This document shows positions 1-11,121 of a stretch of 64,000 bases of DNA, piece after piece. The notes below the pieces were generated by a model that had not been told where the DNA came from, ran no database searches, and saw only the letters and a program-made list of their open reading frames with translations. The stretch's first letter is position 1. Each line of letters opens with the position of its first letter. Source of the DNA: Cyanodermella asteris (taxonomy: Eukaryota > Ascomycota > Lecanoromycetes > Ostropales > Stictidaceae); contig UYJD01000020.1 in the NCBI GenBank assembly GCA_900618795.1, positions 271,827 to 335,826 of the forward strand. The letters are read 5' to 3'. The translations under genes and the position numbers were made by a program.

Positions 1-3000
1 CTCTGGCGGCTTGTGTATTTGAAGGCCATCGTAGGCTCTGCGGAGTTGGTCCTCGATCAAGACGACAGACCAACCATCGTAGACCGAGTGATGTACAGTC
101 CAAGCAATCTTCGCCCCAGCTGAGTGGGATTGCGCTTTGATGATAGATAGCCATGAGAGTGGACCTCCTGCCTTGATCTCGGCCTCGTCGTCAACGTAAG
201 CATCAATATTGTTGTACGTTTTCCAAGTTGTCTCGCGGACTACGACTTGAAGCAGACCCATGGTTCTGGTCTCGACAAATCTCGTCCTCAAGATAGGATT
301 AATATCAACAACTGATTGCCAGGCTTTCACAAGCCGATCAAGATTTAAAGTGGAGGGCACCTCGAAGATCGACCGTGTGATATACGCTCGGGGTTGTCTC
401 ATGGTAAGCGCAAACAGCTCGGTCTGTAATGGTGTGCATGGGTACACGTCGAGTATGGATTCCTTCTCCACTCCGCAGACAGCTTTAGCATCCTGTATAA
501 TCTGTTCCAGTTGATCGGATTGTATCATGGAGAATGTGGTGGGCGATTCCGATGATGAAGAAACGGACCGTGTCATGGCAGCCATTGCTGATAATCTGGT
601 GTGGTTCATGATATCCTTGAACAAGAGCATAAGGTCATGCTTTCGGGCAAGATTTGAGAGCTTCATGACGGCGATTGAATCTGCGCCTGATTCAAAGAAA
701 TCACTTTCAGGGCATAGGATGAGTTGTGGTCTGTCCAAGGCTGTGGCCCACAGCTGCTCCAGGACCGATTCCATCTTCGTGAGAGGTCTATGAACTTGGC
801 CCAGTGAGTCCGAAGTCTCGTCACTGGTCGTGGACTTGAGCATCTCCCCACCGAGCTTCCTAAGCTCCATGCGATTGATCTTTCCTGATGGAGCTTTCGG
901 GATGCTCGAAAGAATCGAGAAAGACTCGGGAATCATATAAGGGGGGAGCTTGGTCTTCAGATGCATTCGAGCTCGAGGTATGTCTAAGTTTGACCCGGAT
1001 GGATTGGCGCAGAATGCGACAAGCGCAGGTCGACCAGTCGGATGAATAACCACTTCGCAGACTACTGCAGGAGATTCAGGAAGGGCGTGCTTGAGTTGGT
1101 ATTCGATTTCCCCGAACTCAACCCTCTGACCTCGGAGCTTGACCTGCGTATCGCCTCGGCCGAGATACTGAATCGATCCATTTGCTGTATATCTCACCAA
1201 GTCACCGGTCCTATAAAGTCGCCCGTGCCTACCAGGTCGTGACTTGGATCCCCGCAGTAGAAATTCTGGATCTTCGATGAATACTTGTGCTGTCTTCTCG
1301 GGCTGTTGATGATAGCCCTGAGTCACCAATGGTCCCTCAATCACCATCTCTCCGACTGCACCGAGAGCAACGAGCTCATTGTAGTTTGAAGGGTTGCAGA
1401 CCCAAGGCAACACGCCACTTCCCTTGCCAATATTTGATGCGGCCTCCGGCCTTGAGAGCGGGGTGAACATGCAGAGAGGCGTAATCTCTGTGGGACCGTA
1501 GGCGCACCACAGATCGAGGTGGTCTTTCCACATTGACACATCCAATGGCGTAACGGCCTCTCCGCCTAGCCACATTCTCTTGACCGTAGGAACCTCTCTT
1601 GGATTGATCGTGCGAGCGACTGACGGCGTCAGGAAGAGCTTCGTGGTGTTGAAAGACGTAATGTCCCCGGCCAGATTGTTCATTCGGCTTTCCTGCGATG
1701 GTGTACACACGGTAGCCCCTGCAACCAGACCCAGGTACCAATGCCAGATGCACGCATCGAAGCTATGGGACGAGAAATCATACACTCTGTCTTCGGGAGT
1801 AAAGCCAAGGTCTCGCACCTGCTGAACACTCGCTGACGCCAAGTTTCGATGAGCGACAACAACCCCTTTAGGTACGCCAGTAGATCCGCTCGTGAAGCAA
1901 ATGTACATAGTTCGCTTGGTATCAGTCGAATCGACCACATCTAGACTTGCTGTCCCCAGGGTAGTGCATCTGCTTCGCTCAACCACAAAAACGTTGTTCA
2001 CCAAGCGTTTGGCAAGTTCTTGCTGGGCAGGACTCGCGAGGATGATGCGTGCCTTCATCAATTCACAGATGGTTTTGAGTCGCTGCTCCGGGTAGTCGAC
2101 ATCCATCACGCTGAATGCAGCACCGGTCTTGATAACACCTAGCATCGCACATGGAACCCACAAGGATTTCTCGAAGCACAGAGGAACGAGATCGCCGGCA
2201 CCTATACCCATATCGAGAAGCTGCGTCGCTAAATTCGAGGAGTAGTCATCGAGCTGACCATAAGTCATCTCACCGTCGTGAGCAGAGATTGCTGTGTGGT
2301 CAGGATCGACACGGGCGCGCTGTGAAATAAGATCGTGCACGAAGGAATCGATTGTCTCTGGTGCCTCTGAGTTCCAGTCCCATATTTTCTCCACATCGCC
2401 TTCTCTGACTTTGTCGAACTCTGCGAGAGGTGTGGTCGAGGATGCAGCGCATAATCCAAGAAAGACAGAGCGAAGCTGCAATAAAAGCAAATCAACCTGC
2501 TCGGTAGACACCGCATCCTCTTTGAAAACAGCTTCCGCCGTGATGTCGTTTGCATGTTTGTTGAACACGAGCATGAAACTCCAACTATTGAAATTTCTTA
2601 TATCGTCCAGCTGCTCTCCTGTTTCGAAGATCGACGGCTCGTCTGAGGAGGAAGCTGTGCTATCCTGAACGACAACGATGCTTTGGAACTTGCAGGCAGC
2701 TCTGGCGTCTTCGCTGATTTGTGATATGTTCTGGAGGCCAAAATGCTCGAAACCATGGACCTGAGAGCTTATGTGACGAATTTTGTCGAGTAATTGACTG
2801 GCTGTTTCCTTCCAATCGAGATCAACGAGGACAGGTATAGCCGCGATTGTCGGTCCTCGCATCTCATGTAGTCCCCGCAACTGCGCATCGCGACCCAAGC
2901 GTACCTCTCCGAACAAGACACTATTTCCGCCCGTGTATCTTGCCATGAGTATCGTCCAAGCTGCTCGAAGGAGGACGGCCGTAGAGTAACCAGCAACAGT

Positions 3001-6000
3001 CGAAGAGGGGGGCTCGATCTCTAATCTTCTGGTGCTGTCAGCGGTACCAAACAGCTTTCTCATGGGAACCTTTGGGTACACTGCAGCGTTAGAAGCACCA
3101 GACAAGGCTGAACGCCACCATTCTTGAACTTTGGCTCGCTGTGTCCGCAAGAACTTTACAAACACATTGTAGCTGGGCCCGGTCGGAGACAAGACCCGGC
3201 CTCGATAGGCTTCTGAGACTTGCTGGAGAATCAGATCAACCGTCCAAGAGTCATAAAGGGCGTGGTGAATGGTCCAGACGATCTTAGGAGCTTTGTTAGA
3301 GGCAGTGTCGTCTTGAACAAGCGCAAAATACGACAGCCTATGTCCAAGCCCCATCTGATGTTTGGCTGTGTTCAAGTAGACCTCTGAGCTGGCACATCGT
3401 TCCCAGTCTATCGTATCTCTGGTCACGACCTGCATCAGAGATCCGCTCTCAGCCTGTACGATTCGCGTTCGAAGGATTGCTGTCGCGGCGACGACCGACT
3501 CCCAGGCGGCTAGAAGCTGTCCAACGTCGATCGCGCTGGAGAATTTGAGCTCGGTATGTTGGACATAAGCTGAAGGATCGCTCGTAGTTTGAGCAAAGAC
3601 TGCTTCTTGGAATGGTGTGCAGGGATAGATGTCCAAGATGCGATCCGCGGAAATATTGCATGCTGCCAACGCTGCCTTTCTCAAAGATTCTTTTGCTTCG
3701 GCTGCTATCAACGAGTATGGAACGACAATTTCGTATTGGTCGACAGCAGGCAAGTTAGGTTCCGGCTCGCTTTGCTGAGCAGTAGCAAAGCGACATAGTG
3801 TTCCAAGCTTTGTATACTCCAGTATGTCGCACATGAGAACTTCAATACCACGCTTTTTGGCAGCTTTGACCAGGCGCATGGCAGAGACGGAATCTCCTCC
3901 CAACTGAAAGAAGTCGCTGTTGATTCCAATCGTGTCCGGATCAATTTTGAGGATTTGAGCCCACGCTTGGCGCATGTTCTCTTGATGTTCACTTATCGGC
4001 TGTTGCGTGACGGCTTCCTGTTCTTTGCTAACTGGAAACAGCTCGACTCTGGACATGTGCTCCGCCGCCCCTCTCAGCAAACTACGATCAGCCTTTCCGG
4101 TAGCACCCAGAGGAATGCGCTGCACGCTCAGTATAAGAGACGGAATCATGTAAGCCGGAAGGATCTCGCTCAGATCATCGATCAGGGTTGCCGGCGGTTG
4201 GAATGTCTTGGGGGAAATGTCCGAAGACGACGATGAAGAGCGCTCTTGAATGAACGCACATAAATGGCTGATCCCATCGACCTCGATGACATCGACGACG
4301 ACACCATGAATTGACGGTAGATGTTGCTTCATGTAAAATTCGACCTCGCCGGGGTCCAATCGCTGTCCGTTGATCTTGATTTGTGTGGCCGCTCGCCCAT
4401 GATACAATAGGGTCCCGTCTAGCTCGTATGAAGCTAGGTCGCCTGTTTTATACAAGCGACCTGGTCGGCCCTTCGAGTTTGGCGGACCGTCGATCAACCA
4501 CTCAGGATCTTTGATGAAGGCATCTAGCGGAGCGTTCAGATAGCCTGGGCTCACTATTGGCCCTTCGATAAGGAGCTCTCCAACCGCACCTACTGGCGAA
4601 AGCGTGTTACTGAGAGGATCCACGATCCATGTCGAGCATCCGACACCACAGCCGATCTTGCCAGAGTCCTCAGGGGTTTTTATGTTCGATTGGACCGTAC
4701 AAATCTGGGCTTCAGCGGGTCCATAAGCGTTGACAATATCGGCGTGTCCGGAGAATGATGCAACGACGTCTTTGCCGACTGCTTCACCACTGAGTACCAA
4801 GGTTTTCAAGGAAGGTAGTGCCTTGACATCCAGCAACCGTGCAACAGAAGAGGTGATGTCCGTCCAATTGGAGTTCAAGCGCTCAAACGACCCTTCGATG
4901 TCATTGTCACGGTCCTCTTCTGATGGAACGCAAAGACACCCACCAAATGCCAGCGCCATCAAGGTGTTGTGAACGGCGATGTCGAAGCTGTAAGAAGCAT
5001 AGTCGTAGATCCGTACCGAGTCGGATAGCTTAAGCACATCGGCATGCGGCAAGATGGTGGAACAGAAATTCTCATGAGTGATTGGGATCGCTTTTGGAAC
5101 ACCGGTCGATCCGCTGGTGAACACCACGAAAGCTGTGTCGGATGGAGCCACGGTAGGTAGTTCAGCGTTCACTTTAGAGACCGGTTGCAGCTCGTCTACA
5201 TCGATGACCTGATCACAAATAGCCCGCGCAAGCTGCTTTGCAGGTCCGGCGCTGAGTACCACTTTTGCCTTTAGCTCCAAAGCCATCTTCTGGAGCCTAC
5301 CCAAAGGCTGTTTGCGGGCATCAAGCGCAACGAAAGCCGCCCCAGATCTGATAACTGCAAGCATCGCAACTGCGACAAACCTGGACTTTTCCATGCATAT
5401 TGGCACATAGCTGCCACTGCTGACGCCGCGTTCAACCAGCTCCAATGCAAGGCGTGCTGAGCTGTCGTCCAAATCCTGGTAGCTCAACTCACCATCCCAG
5501 GCACATACTGCCTGGGCTTGAGGTCGTGTCGCAAAGTTTTGGAGTATCACTTCGTGTATGCACCTCGGATCAGCTGGCGCTGGCATTTTGTTCCAGGCCC
5601 AGATCAGATCCTGGTCGTCAGAACTAGCGAGATCAAGCAATTTGACGCGTTGGTCAAGGTTCTGGGAACGACCGAGCTGCTGAGCCGTGTGAATGAATTG
5701 ACTTAGGAGAAGTTCTGTTCGTTCGGGGCTTATGACTTTGGAGTCATGGCTGGCGTCTACCACAATGTGATTCCCCTTGTGTAAGATGGAAATCATCAGA
5801 GGATACTCGTTGTACTCTGTAAGAGAAGCTGTCAGGTTTTGATCCAGTGTCTCCAACTGCAGTCTCAAGCCATTCTCCGCCGAGCTGACATTGTCAGTCA
5901 TCTCAATTGCAGCCTCTTCGGGTAATTGTACGACTAAAAGAGATGTGAACTTCGTGCCACGGCGCGTGTCGTCATTGATTCTCTTGATGCTCCTCAGTCC

Positions 6001-9000
6001 AAAGGTCTCATACGGCATCGACTCAACAAATTCATCCTGCATCCTAAGTAAAAAGTCTTGCACGATTTCGTCTCCGCGTAGCTTGGCTCTGATAGGTATT
6101 GTGGCAACGGTCCCGCCAAGCAGGTTATCCATCCCGTTGATCGCGACATTGCGGCCAGAGACAGACATACCAAAAGTCATGTCATCCGAACCCGCCAACT
6201 TGGAGATGAGTAGAAACCAGGCGGCCCGCAACAGAGAGGAAAATGATATTCCTGCACAAGCATTCTGAGGTACAGGAAATTTTCGCGAGACCATTGAATC
6301 TGCGCGATAGTCCTTTGAGGCGTGGCCGATGGCTGGAAAGAATGCAGTTTCCGCGGATCTTGCGAGCCGTCCTCGCCAAAATTCGCGGGCTGGCTCTGGG
6401 TCGGCTTGAAGCAGATGATGTACGAAGTTCTTGAATGGTAGTGATGCGCGAAGTCGAACCCCTTTGTAAGCTTCGAAGACATCCTTGGCAAAACGCGTCG
6501 CGGTCCAGCCGTCGAATATTGCGTGGTGCATCGTGAAAACCAGGTAGTCAATTGTGTCACGCACGACTGCCCAGCGCCAAAGCTCAGTGCCTAGACCGAT
6601 TGAATTGGCATCATCGTTCTTGAGATAAGCCGAGAGGTTCCGTGCCTGTCTTGCAGGAGCCAGGCCCGTGGCATCCTTTAGGATGACTTGAACAATTTGA
6701 TTCGACTCCGTGTCCACAAGGCGGGTTCGTAGAGCAGGGTGAGCCTCGACGACCTTGTTCAGAGCGACCTTTAGTCGTGCGATGTCGAGACCTTCAGGTA
6801 ATGGTAAGATTGCACGGCCGGTATACGAGATTCCGCTCTGACTCTGGCCAGTGACCAGGCCTTCTTGCGAGGGCGTGCAGGGATATGCATCTTCAATGTT
6901 TTCTGGTTCAGTCTGACATGCCGCAGCAACTTCGGCCACCAGGGCTTCACTAGTACCATTCTTGAGCAACGAGAAGGGGGCGATGAAGCTTTGCTCAGAC
7001 AGTGATCTCATTTGAGCTTTTGACGCCAGGTCGAGGAGCTTCGGATGTTGGAAGATCGTGGGCACATCAAGTTGGATTCCAGACTGAGCGGCCGCACTGA
7101 CCAACATCATTGCTCTCATGGACTCACCACCAAGGCTGAAAAATGTGTCCGTATGCTTAATAGAGTTTGGTTCAAGTCCGAAAACCTCGCCCAAGACCCT
7201 TCGCAGGATATCAACTTTCGGCTCAGGCGCCATTTGGGACTCAATCTTCCTCGCATCGGCAAGCATGTCTGGTGCACTTGGGCCCGAGGCTTCGTTCGCG
7301 GCATCGCCATTTTCAGCGACCCGATTCATTGAGTCCATGGAAGTTTCGTCGTTCGCCTGATGAGCAGGGCCAGGGCCGCAAGGCTTGGAGGATATCGAAA
7401 CTCCACTGTCTTGAGGAGTGTGGCCGTTTCTGGTTGCACCGTCGACAGTCTTTGGTATTACTTGCCGAGGCATCATTAGTTGTTCGGTGGATAATGATGC
7501 AGCGATTTCCCTTAACTTGCGTCGATCCGTCTTGCCATTTGGAGAGAGAGGGATCTCGTCAAGCTTCACATACGCGCCTGGAACCAGCGCAGAGGGCAGT
7601 CTCGCTGCCAGGTCCGTATTCGCGTCCCTTATCGTATCTGCAAGAGTATCGTCCGCGAAACTACTCTCGATTCTTGGGGGCAGAACGACGAATACAAGCA
7701 GCATTTCTGAACCATTCGCAAGCTTCGCGACGTCAGTGGACCACTTGATCTCCTCCGGAATCAGTCTCTGCAAATGTGTGCCGAGTTCGCCGAGCTCAAT
7801 CCGCTGCCCGCGCACTTTCACCTGGTGATCCCGGCGGCCGCAGATGTCGATTTGGCCATCGTCTTGATATTTGACGAGGTCTCCTGTGCGATAAAGCCGT
7901 CCACTACGGCCTGGAGCCACACCTTGACGGCCTTCGACAAGCCATTGGGGGTTGTCCAGGTACGCTGCCGCAGTATTCTTAGCGTCGTGAAGATAGCCAG
8001 GCCCAACTTGAGGTCCTTCAAGCACTAGTTCTCCAATAGCACCCACCGGAAGGAGGCGGTCGACGTTATCAGGATCAACGATCCAAGTTGCGGAAAAGCC
8101 TCGTCCTATCGAACTCGGCGTTGGAGCATTCACAACATCCTGGTGCGCCACTGTTACGCAGCTGCACTCCGCAGGGCCGTATACATTCATTAATTTGACG
8201 CCTGTTCCCCGCCAACGTTCTGTCGCGTCTTTGGTACAGGGTTCGCCACCCAGTGCCACGACCTTGAGACTGGGTACTTCGCTTGGCACGATCAGCTTCG
8301 AGACTTGAGGTGTAATCAACACGTGTGTGGCCTGGTAGTGGGCAATCGTCTCTGTAAGATTGCTCTTAGTTTCCCACGTCGAAGGAATTGTAAGACATGC
8401 TCCAGTGAGGAGGCTGACCATATTATCCGCAATTGACACATCCCAAGCGTATGCCGCCCAATTCAGGACTTTGGCACCTGGTCCAATGTCTTCAAGCGGT
8501 CCGATATTCGCTGCTAAAGCACAATAGCCAGCATGAGTCAGCATTGCAGCTTTCGGTGTACCTGTCGTCCCTGATGTAAATATAAGACATATGAGACCTT
8601 CGGGGCCAACATGTGAATCTGAGTCGGCAGACGCAACGGATATATCGCTCTCTTCCGACAGACGAGAATCCACCTCAAGGACTGTTTTGCTGAGGTGTGT
8701 GGCTCGGCCTTCCTGACCCGTAGACGCCAAAGCCAGTGCGCAATTTGGTTGTATCACCGCCGCAATCTGATCAAGTCGCTGCTCCGGCAAATCTGTGGCT
8801 AAGACGACAAAGGCCGCACCGGTCTTGAGGACAGCAAGGATGGCAACTGGTGTCCAAAGCGTCTTATCGAAGCATAGAGGGACAATGTGGCCTTTGTGAA
8901 CGCCTGCACGCCTTAGTTTGGCCGCTAGCCTGGAAGATAGCCAGTTCAACTCCCGGTAAGACAGGCTTCCGTCCCAAGAATGAACCGCTTGTGTCTCTGG

Positions 9001-9654
9001 CTGCAAATGCGCCCAATAGGCGAACTTGCTGAGAGCGGTATCATTTGAGGGTACTGTGTTGGTTTTGTTCCACTTCCAGATCGAATCCAAATCAGCTCGG
9101 TGCGCCGTGGCTACCTCACCGACTATGTTGTCCTCGAATTTGCTGCAAGACAGAAGACAGAGGAGTGCTTGAAATTGACCGCATATGCGGGATGCTCTGG
9201 TCGAGCTGCACGCATCTGAGAGTCTGTGTATGGAGATCATTATCTCTGAGCCATTCTTCGAAACCTCGCACTCGGCCATCAGATCAAGCAGAGACGGCAC
9301 GGTGGAGTCCAAAATCGCGCGCTCAGCTACAGTCTCCTTGGTCGAGTGATAATCTGCAATTTTGACCGAAAGAAAGGTCTTCAGAGCTGAAAGCTCTGTG
9401 GCGCCCATCCCAGTGCGCAATTGCGCCTCCACTTCTTGGAGAAACTGGCTCAACTTCTGCTGTCCATCTACAAGAAAGCTCAATGCGGTGCTCATGATCC
9501 GAGCCGACCTTTCTGTATCTCGCTCGGAGACTTCGGCGTAAAAAGAGACATCTGGGGAGCCGATGTAATCTCTCAGCAAGAGAACCCATGCGCACGCAAT
9601 TTCTCCTGTCGATAGATTTCTGCCCAGCTTGGCAGTACAGGTCGATTTCATCAT
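1..9654 (-). CDS. Multimodular nonribosomal peptide synthetase, N-terminal 3.5 modules (3' end outside the window)
   Basis: Likely core enzyme of the cluster; it would assemble a peptide from carrier-bound amino acids. One reading frame connects every landmark checked from ATG 9654 to base 99. Rough residue positions: C-terminal half of a condensation domain (1-210); A1 with FTSGTTGTPK near 360; T1 FFSLGGES near 846; C2 HHAIFDG near 1044; A2 FTSGSTG near 1515; T2 FFQLGGDS near 1920; C3 HHALYDS near 2130; A3 FTSGSTG near 2590; T3 FFESGADS near 2990; C4 HHSVYDG near 3190, then the edge. No epimerase, methyltransferase or thioesterase is seen. Hand-aligned binding-pocket residues (tentative) are A1 DVAVAGVCV, A2 DIHVVSAIC and A3 DAWVWGAPL; substrates cannot be named from these. 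The start is the first ATG after an in-frame TGA 13 codons upstream. The truncated first C domain is a common fungal NRPS beginning. Further modules and a terminal cyclising C domain are expected left of base 1. Confidence 0.95.
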   Translation of the reverse strand, partial: MMKSTCTAKLGRNLSTGEIACAWVLLLRDYIGSPDVSFYAEVSERDTERSARIMSTALSFLVDGQQKLSQFLQEVEAQLRTGMGATELSALKTFLSVKIADYHSTKETVAERAILDSTVPSLLDLMAECEVSKNGSEIMISIHRLSDACSSTRASRICGQFQALLCLLSCSKFEDNIVGEVATAHRADLDSIWKWNKTNTVPSNDTALSKFAYWAHLQPETQAVHSWDGSLSYRELNWLSSRLAAKLRRAGVHKGHIVPLCFDKTLWTPVAILAVLKTGAAFVVLATDLPEQRLDQIAAVIQPNCALALASTGQEGRATHLSKTVLEVDSRLSEESDISVASADSDSHVGPEGLICLIFTSGTTGTPKAAMLTHAGYCALAANIGPLEDIGPGAKVLNWAAYAWDVSIADNMVSLLTGACLTIPSTWETKSNLTETIAHYQATHVLITPQVSKLIVPSEVPSLKVVALGGEPCTKDATERWRGTGVKLMNVYGPAECSCVTVAHQDVVNAPTPSSIGRGFSATWIVDPDNVDRLLPVGAIGELVLEGPQVGPGYLHDAKNTAAAYLDNPQWLVEGRQGVAPGRSGRLYRTGDLVKYQDDGQIDICGRRDHQVKVRGQRIELGELGTHLQRLIPEEIKWSTDVAKLANGSEMLLVFVVLPPRIESSFADDTLADTIRDANTDLAARLPSALVPGAYVKLDEIPLSPNGKTDRRKLREIAASLSTEQLMMPRQVIPKTVDGATRNGHTPQDSGVSISSKPCGPGPAHQANDETSMDSMNRVAENGDAANEASGPSAPDMLADARKIESQMAPEPKVDILRRVLGEVFGLEPNSIKHTDTFFSLGGESMRAMMLVSAAAQSGIQLDVPTIFQHPKLLDLASKAQMRSLSEQSFIAPFSLLKNGTSEALVAEVAAACQTEPENIEDAYPCTPSQEGLVTGQSQSGISYTGRAILPLPEGLDIARLKVALNKVVEAHPALRTRLVDTESNQIVQVILKDATGLAPARQARNLSAYLKNDDANSIGLGTELWRWAVVRDTIDYLVFTMHHAIFDGWTATRFAKDVFEAYKGVRLRASLPFKNFVHHLLQADPEPAREFWRGRLARSAETAFFPAIGHASKDYRADSMVSRKFPVPQNACAGISFSSLLRAAWFLLISKLAGSDDMTFGMSVSGRNVAINGMDNLLGGTVATIPIRAKLRGDEIVQDFLLRMQDEFVESMPYETFGLRSIKRINDDTRRGTKFTSLLVVQLPEEAAIEMTDNVSSAENGLRLQLETLDQNLTASLTEYNEYPLMISILHKGNHIVVDASHDSKVISPERTELLLSQFIHTAQQLGRSQNLDQRVKLLDLASSDDQDLIWAWNKMPAPADPRCIHEVILQNFATRPQAQAVCAWDGELSYQDLDDSSARLALELVERGVSSGSYVPICMEKSRFVAVAMLAVIRSGAAFVALDARKQPLGRLQKMALELKAKVVLSAGPAKQLARAICDQVIDVDELQPVSKVNAELPTVAPSDTAFVVFTSGSTGVPKAIPITHENFCSTILPHADVLKLSDSVRIYDYASYSFDIAVHNTLMALAFGGCLCVPSEEDRDNDIEGSFERLNSNWTDITSSVARLLDVKALPSLKTLVLSGEAVGKDVVASFSGHADIVNAYGPAEAQICTVQSNIKTPEDSGKIGCGVGCSTWIVDPLSNTLSPVGAVGELLIEGPIVSPGYLNAPLDAFIKDPEWLIDGPPNSKGRPGRLYKTGDLASYELDGTLLYHGRAATQIKINGQRLDPGEVEFYMKQHLPSIHGVVVDVIEVDGISHLCAFIQERSSSSSSDISPKTFQPPATLIDDLSEILPAYMIPSLILSVQRIPLGATGKADRSLLRGAAEHMSRVELFPVSKEQEAVTQQPISEHQENMRQAWAQILKIDPDTIGINSDFFQLGGDSVSAMRLVKAAKKRGIEVLMCDILEYTKLGTLCRFATAQQSEPEPNLPAVDQYEIVVPYSLIAAEAKESLRKAALAACNISADRILDIYPCTPFQEAVFAQTTSDPSAYVQHTELKFSSAIDVGQLLAAWESVVAATAILRTRIVQAESGSLMQVVTRDTIDWERCASSEVYLNTAKHQMGLGHRLSYFALVQDDTASNKAPKIVWTIHHALYDSWTVDLILQQVSEAYRGRVLSPTGPSYNVFVKFLRTQRAKVQEWWRSALSGASNAAVYPKVPMRKLFGTADSTRRLEIEPPSSTVAGYSTAVLLRAAWTILMARYTGGNSVLFGEVRLGRDAQLRGLHEMRGPTIAAIPVLVDLDWKETASQLLDKIRHISSQVHGFEHFGLQNISQISEDARAACKFQSIVVVQDSTASSSDEPSIFETGEQLDDIRNFNSWSFMLVFNKHANDITAEAVFKEDAVSTEQVDLLLLQLRSVFLGLCAASSTTPLAEFDKVREGDVEKIWDWNSEAPETIDSFVHDLISQRARVDPDHTAISAHDGEMTYGQLDDYSSNLATQLLDMGIGAGDLVPLCFEKSLWVPCAMLGVIKTGAAFSVMDVDYPEQRLKTICELMKARIILASPAQQELAKRLVNNVFVVERSRCTTLGTASLDVVDSTDTKRTMYICFTSGSTGVPKGVVVAHRNLASASVQQVRDLGFTPEDRVYDFSSHSFDACIWHWYLGLVAGATVCTPSQESRMNNLAGDITSFNTTKLFLTPSVARTINPREVPTVKRMWLGGEAVTPLDVSMWKDHLDLWCAYGPTEITPLCMFTPLSRPEAASNIGKGSGVLPWVCNPSNYNELVALGAVGEMVIEGPLVTQGYHQQPEKTAQVFIEDPEFLLRGSKSRPGRHGRLYRTGDLVRYTANGSIQYLGRGDTQVKLRGQRVEFGEIEYQLKHALPESPAVVCEVVIHPTGRPALVAFCANPSGSNLDIPRARMHLKTKLPPYMIPESFSILSSIPKAPSGKINRMELRKLGGEMLKSTTSDETSDSLGQVHRPLTKMESVLEQLWATALDRPQLILCPESDFFESGADSIAVMKLSNLARKHDLMLLFKDIMNHTRLSAMAAMTRSVSSSSESPTTFSMIQSDQLEQIIQDAKAVCGVEKESILDVYPCTPLQTELFALTMRQPRAYITRSIFEVPSTLNLDRLVKAWQSVVDINPILRTRFVETRTMGLLQVVVRETTWKTYNNIDAYVDDEAEIKAGGPLSWLSIIKAQSHSAGAKIAWTVHHSVYDGWSVVLIEDQLRRAYDGLQIHKPPE

Positions 9655-11121
9655 GTCGGATGGTGTACCATGAATGGGTGGAGGTCAAGGAGAAATGTGC
9701 ACAATTGAGCCTGGTGGTCGCGTATGGCAAGGATCCCAGTGAGGGCTCCGTAAGCTGCCTGGAAGCTGCAATCGAAGTGAAGCTCAGTTCGCCACCAATG
9801 TATCTTCGCTTTAATCGCAATGTTGGTTGCTAGACAAGTCTCCCGAATCACATGTGTAGCATGAATCACAGTCCGTTCGCAGTACATCGCTCGGTTACGG
9901 CCACTCGATGGTCGCGCGGCAGCATCATCGCTGCGCTTCCGTGCACGATCATCCCATGGCACTGCACGGTAAGTGGTCATGGTGCCGCTAACGATGTTGA
10001 ACGGCAATTTTGGCCTCAAAAATCATGTTTTATCGAGCATCAATCACAGATGCATCGTAAGAACATGGTACATGGGAGTGGTTTGGTACAGTGGTCGAGA
10101 TCTGGTAGGAAACACGTACGTGTAATACAAGCATTGTAAGAGACATCGTGGTTGGTGTGCAAGTAATGAAATACGCACCTTGGAGAGTATACGATACGCT
10201 ATGATTTCACGATGGTGGATGCCAGAAAGTATGCTTGCCGATGTGGGGGTGTCATCTGCACGTCGACTTATCAGCGGAGCGTGCATGACGATCAGTGTTG
10301 GTCCCGACAAGAGGCCTGTTCTCATCGTGGCATTTGACACTCGTAGTATGAGAGTGGGGTGGTGTGAGCTGAACCTGCCGCAGGCAAACTGTCGTGGTAC
10401 GATTGCCATCCCCGACCATATTGCGCGATGGACGTTTCCAACAGGTCTGCTCCAGCTGATGTAAAAGTGCCAATACTAGGCACACTGTCAATCCCGCACA
10501 GCAGAATAGCTCGATCTCACCGCTGATCAGTACGCTGATCATGACTTTGCCCTCCAGCTCGAGGCGTGGAGTAAGCCGCAGATGAGGCTTCAAGGCTGTA
10601 GGTGGTGAAGTTGGCGTTGTGGCGGACCTTCTTCGGCACGGCAACCGGAGAGCCTGGATCTTACCGTCCGGCGGCTCTGATTCCTTATCAGCGCGATGAA
10701 GAGTCCAGTGGAGACCGTGCTATGAGTTACGCACCTGACGCTTATGACAGCGACAATTTCGTTGAAGAGGGCGAAAAGCAGCTAACGGATCGGATTAACT
10801 ACGTAGCATGATATGCCGCAAAAGTTTTCTGGGAGAGTGTGCTTGGGCAGGAAGTGCACTGGGGCTGGAGCGAACTTTCAGCTGGACTTGTCTGCAAGAT
10901 CCCCCTGATCCCCCTAAACCACCAAACTAAAGCAAATTTTTGGAGTGCCTTCTGATCCTTGCCCGAGTACCAGTGAGCAGCCTCTGAATTCTACAAGACA
11001 GCCGACATTTCTGGATCTCAAAGGGCTTCTATACATTCCATTGCTTTTTACCGTTCCAACTATCTGCCGCACGACTAGCGCGTTCGATACCGTCCAGCTT
11101 GCATTTCAGAATTCCGAGCTG
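9655..11121. other. Intergenic region upstream of the NRPS
   Basis: About 1.5 kb between the NRPS start and the stop of the ABCC exporter, both on the minus strand. It should hold the NRPS promoter and the exporter 3' end. The open frames of 120-130 codons here resemble no family I know. I saw no missing first half of the C domain in the frames next to the NRPS start. Confidence 0.6.

Noticed and set aside
7167-7748. 193-codon plus-strand open frame
   Set aside because: It is antisense to NRPS A1/T1, where the minus strand reads clear domain motifs in one frame; no family resemblance.
9651-10019. Possible upstream exon supplying the missing half of the NRPS C domain
   Set aside because: The frame ends in a stop at the NRPS start and contains no HHxxxDG or other C-domain motif.
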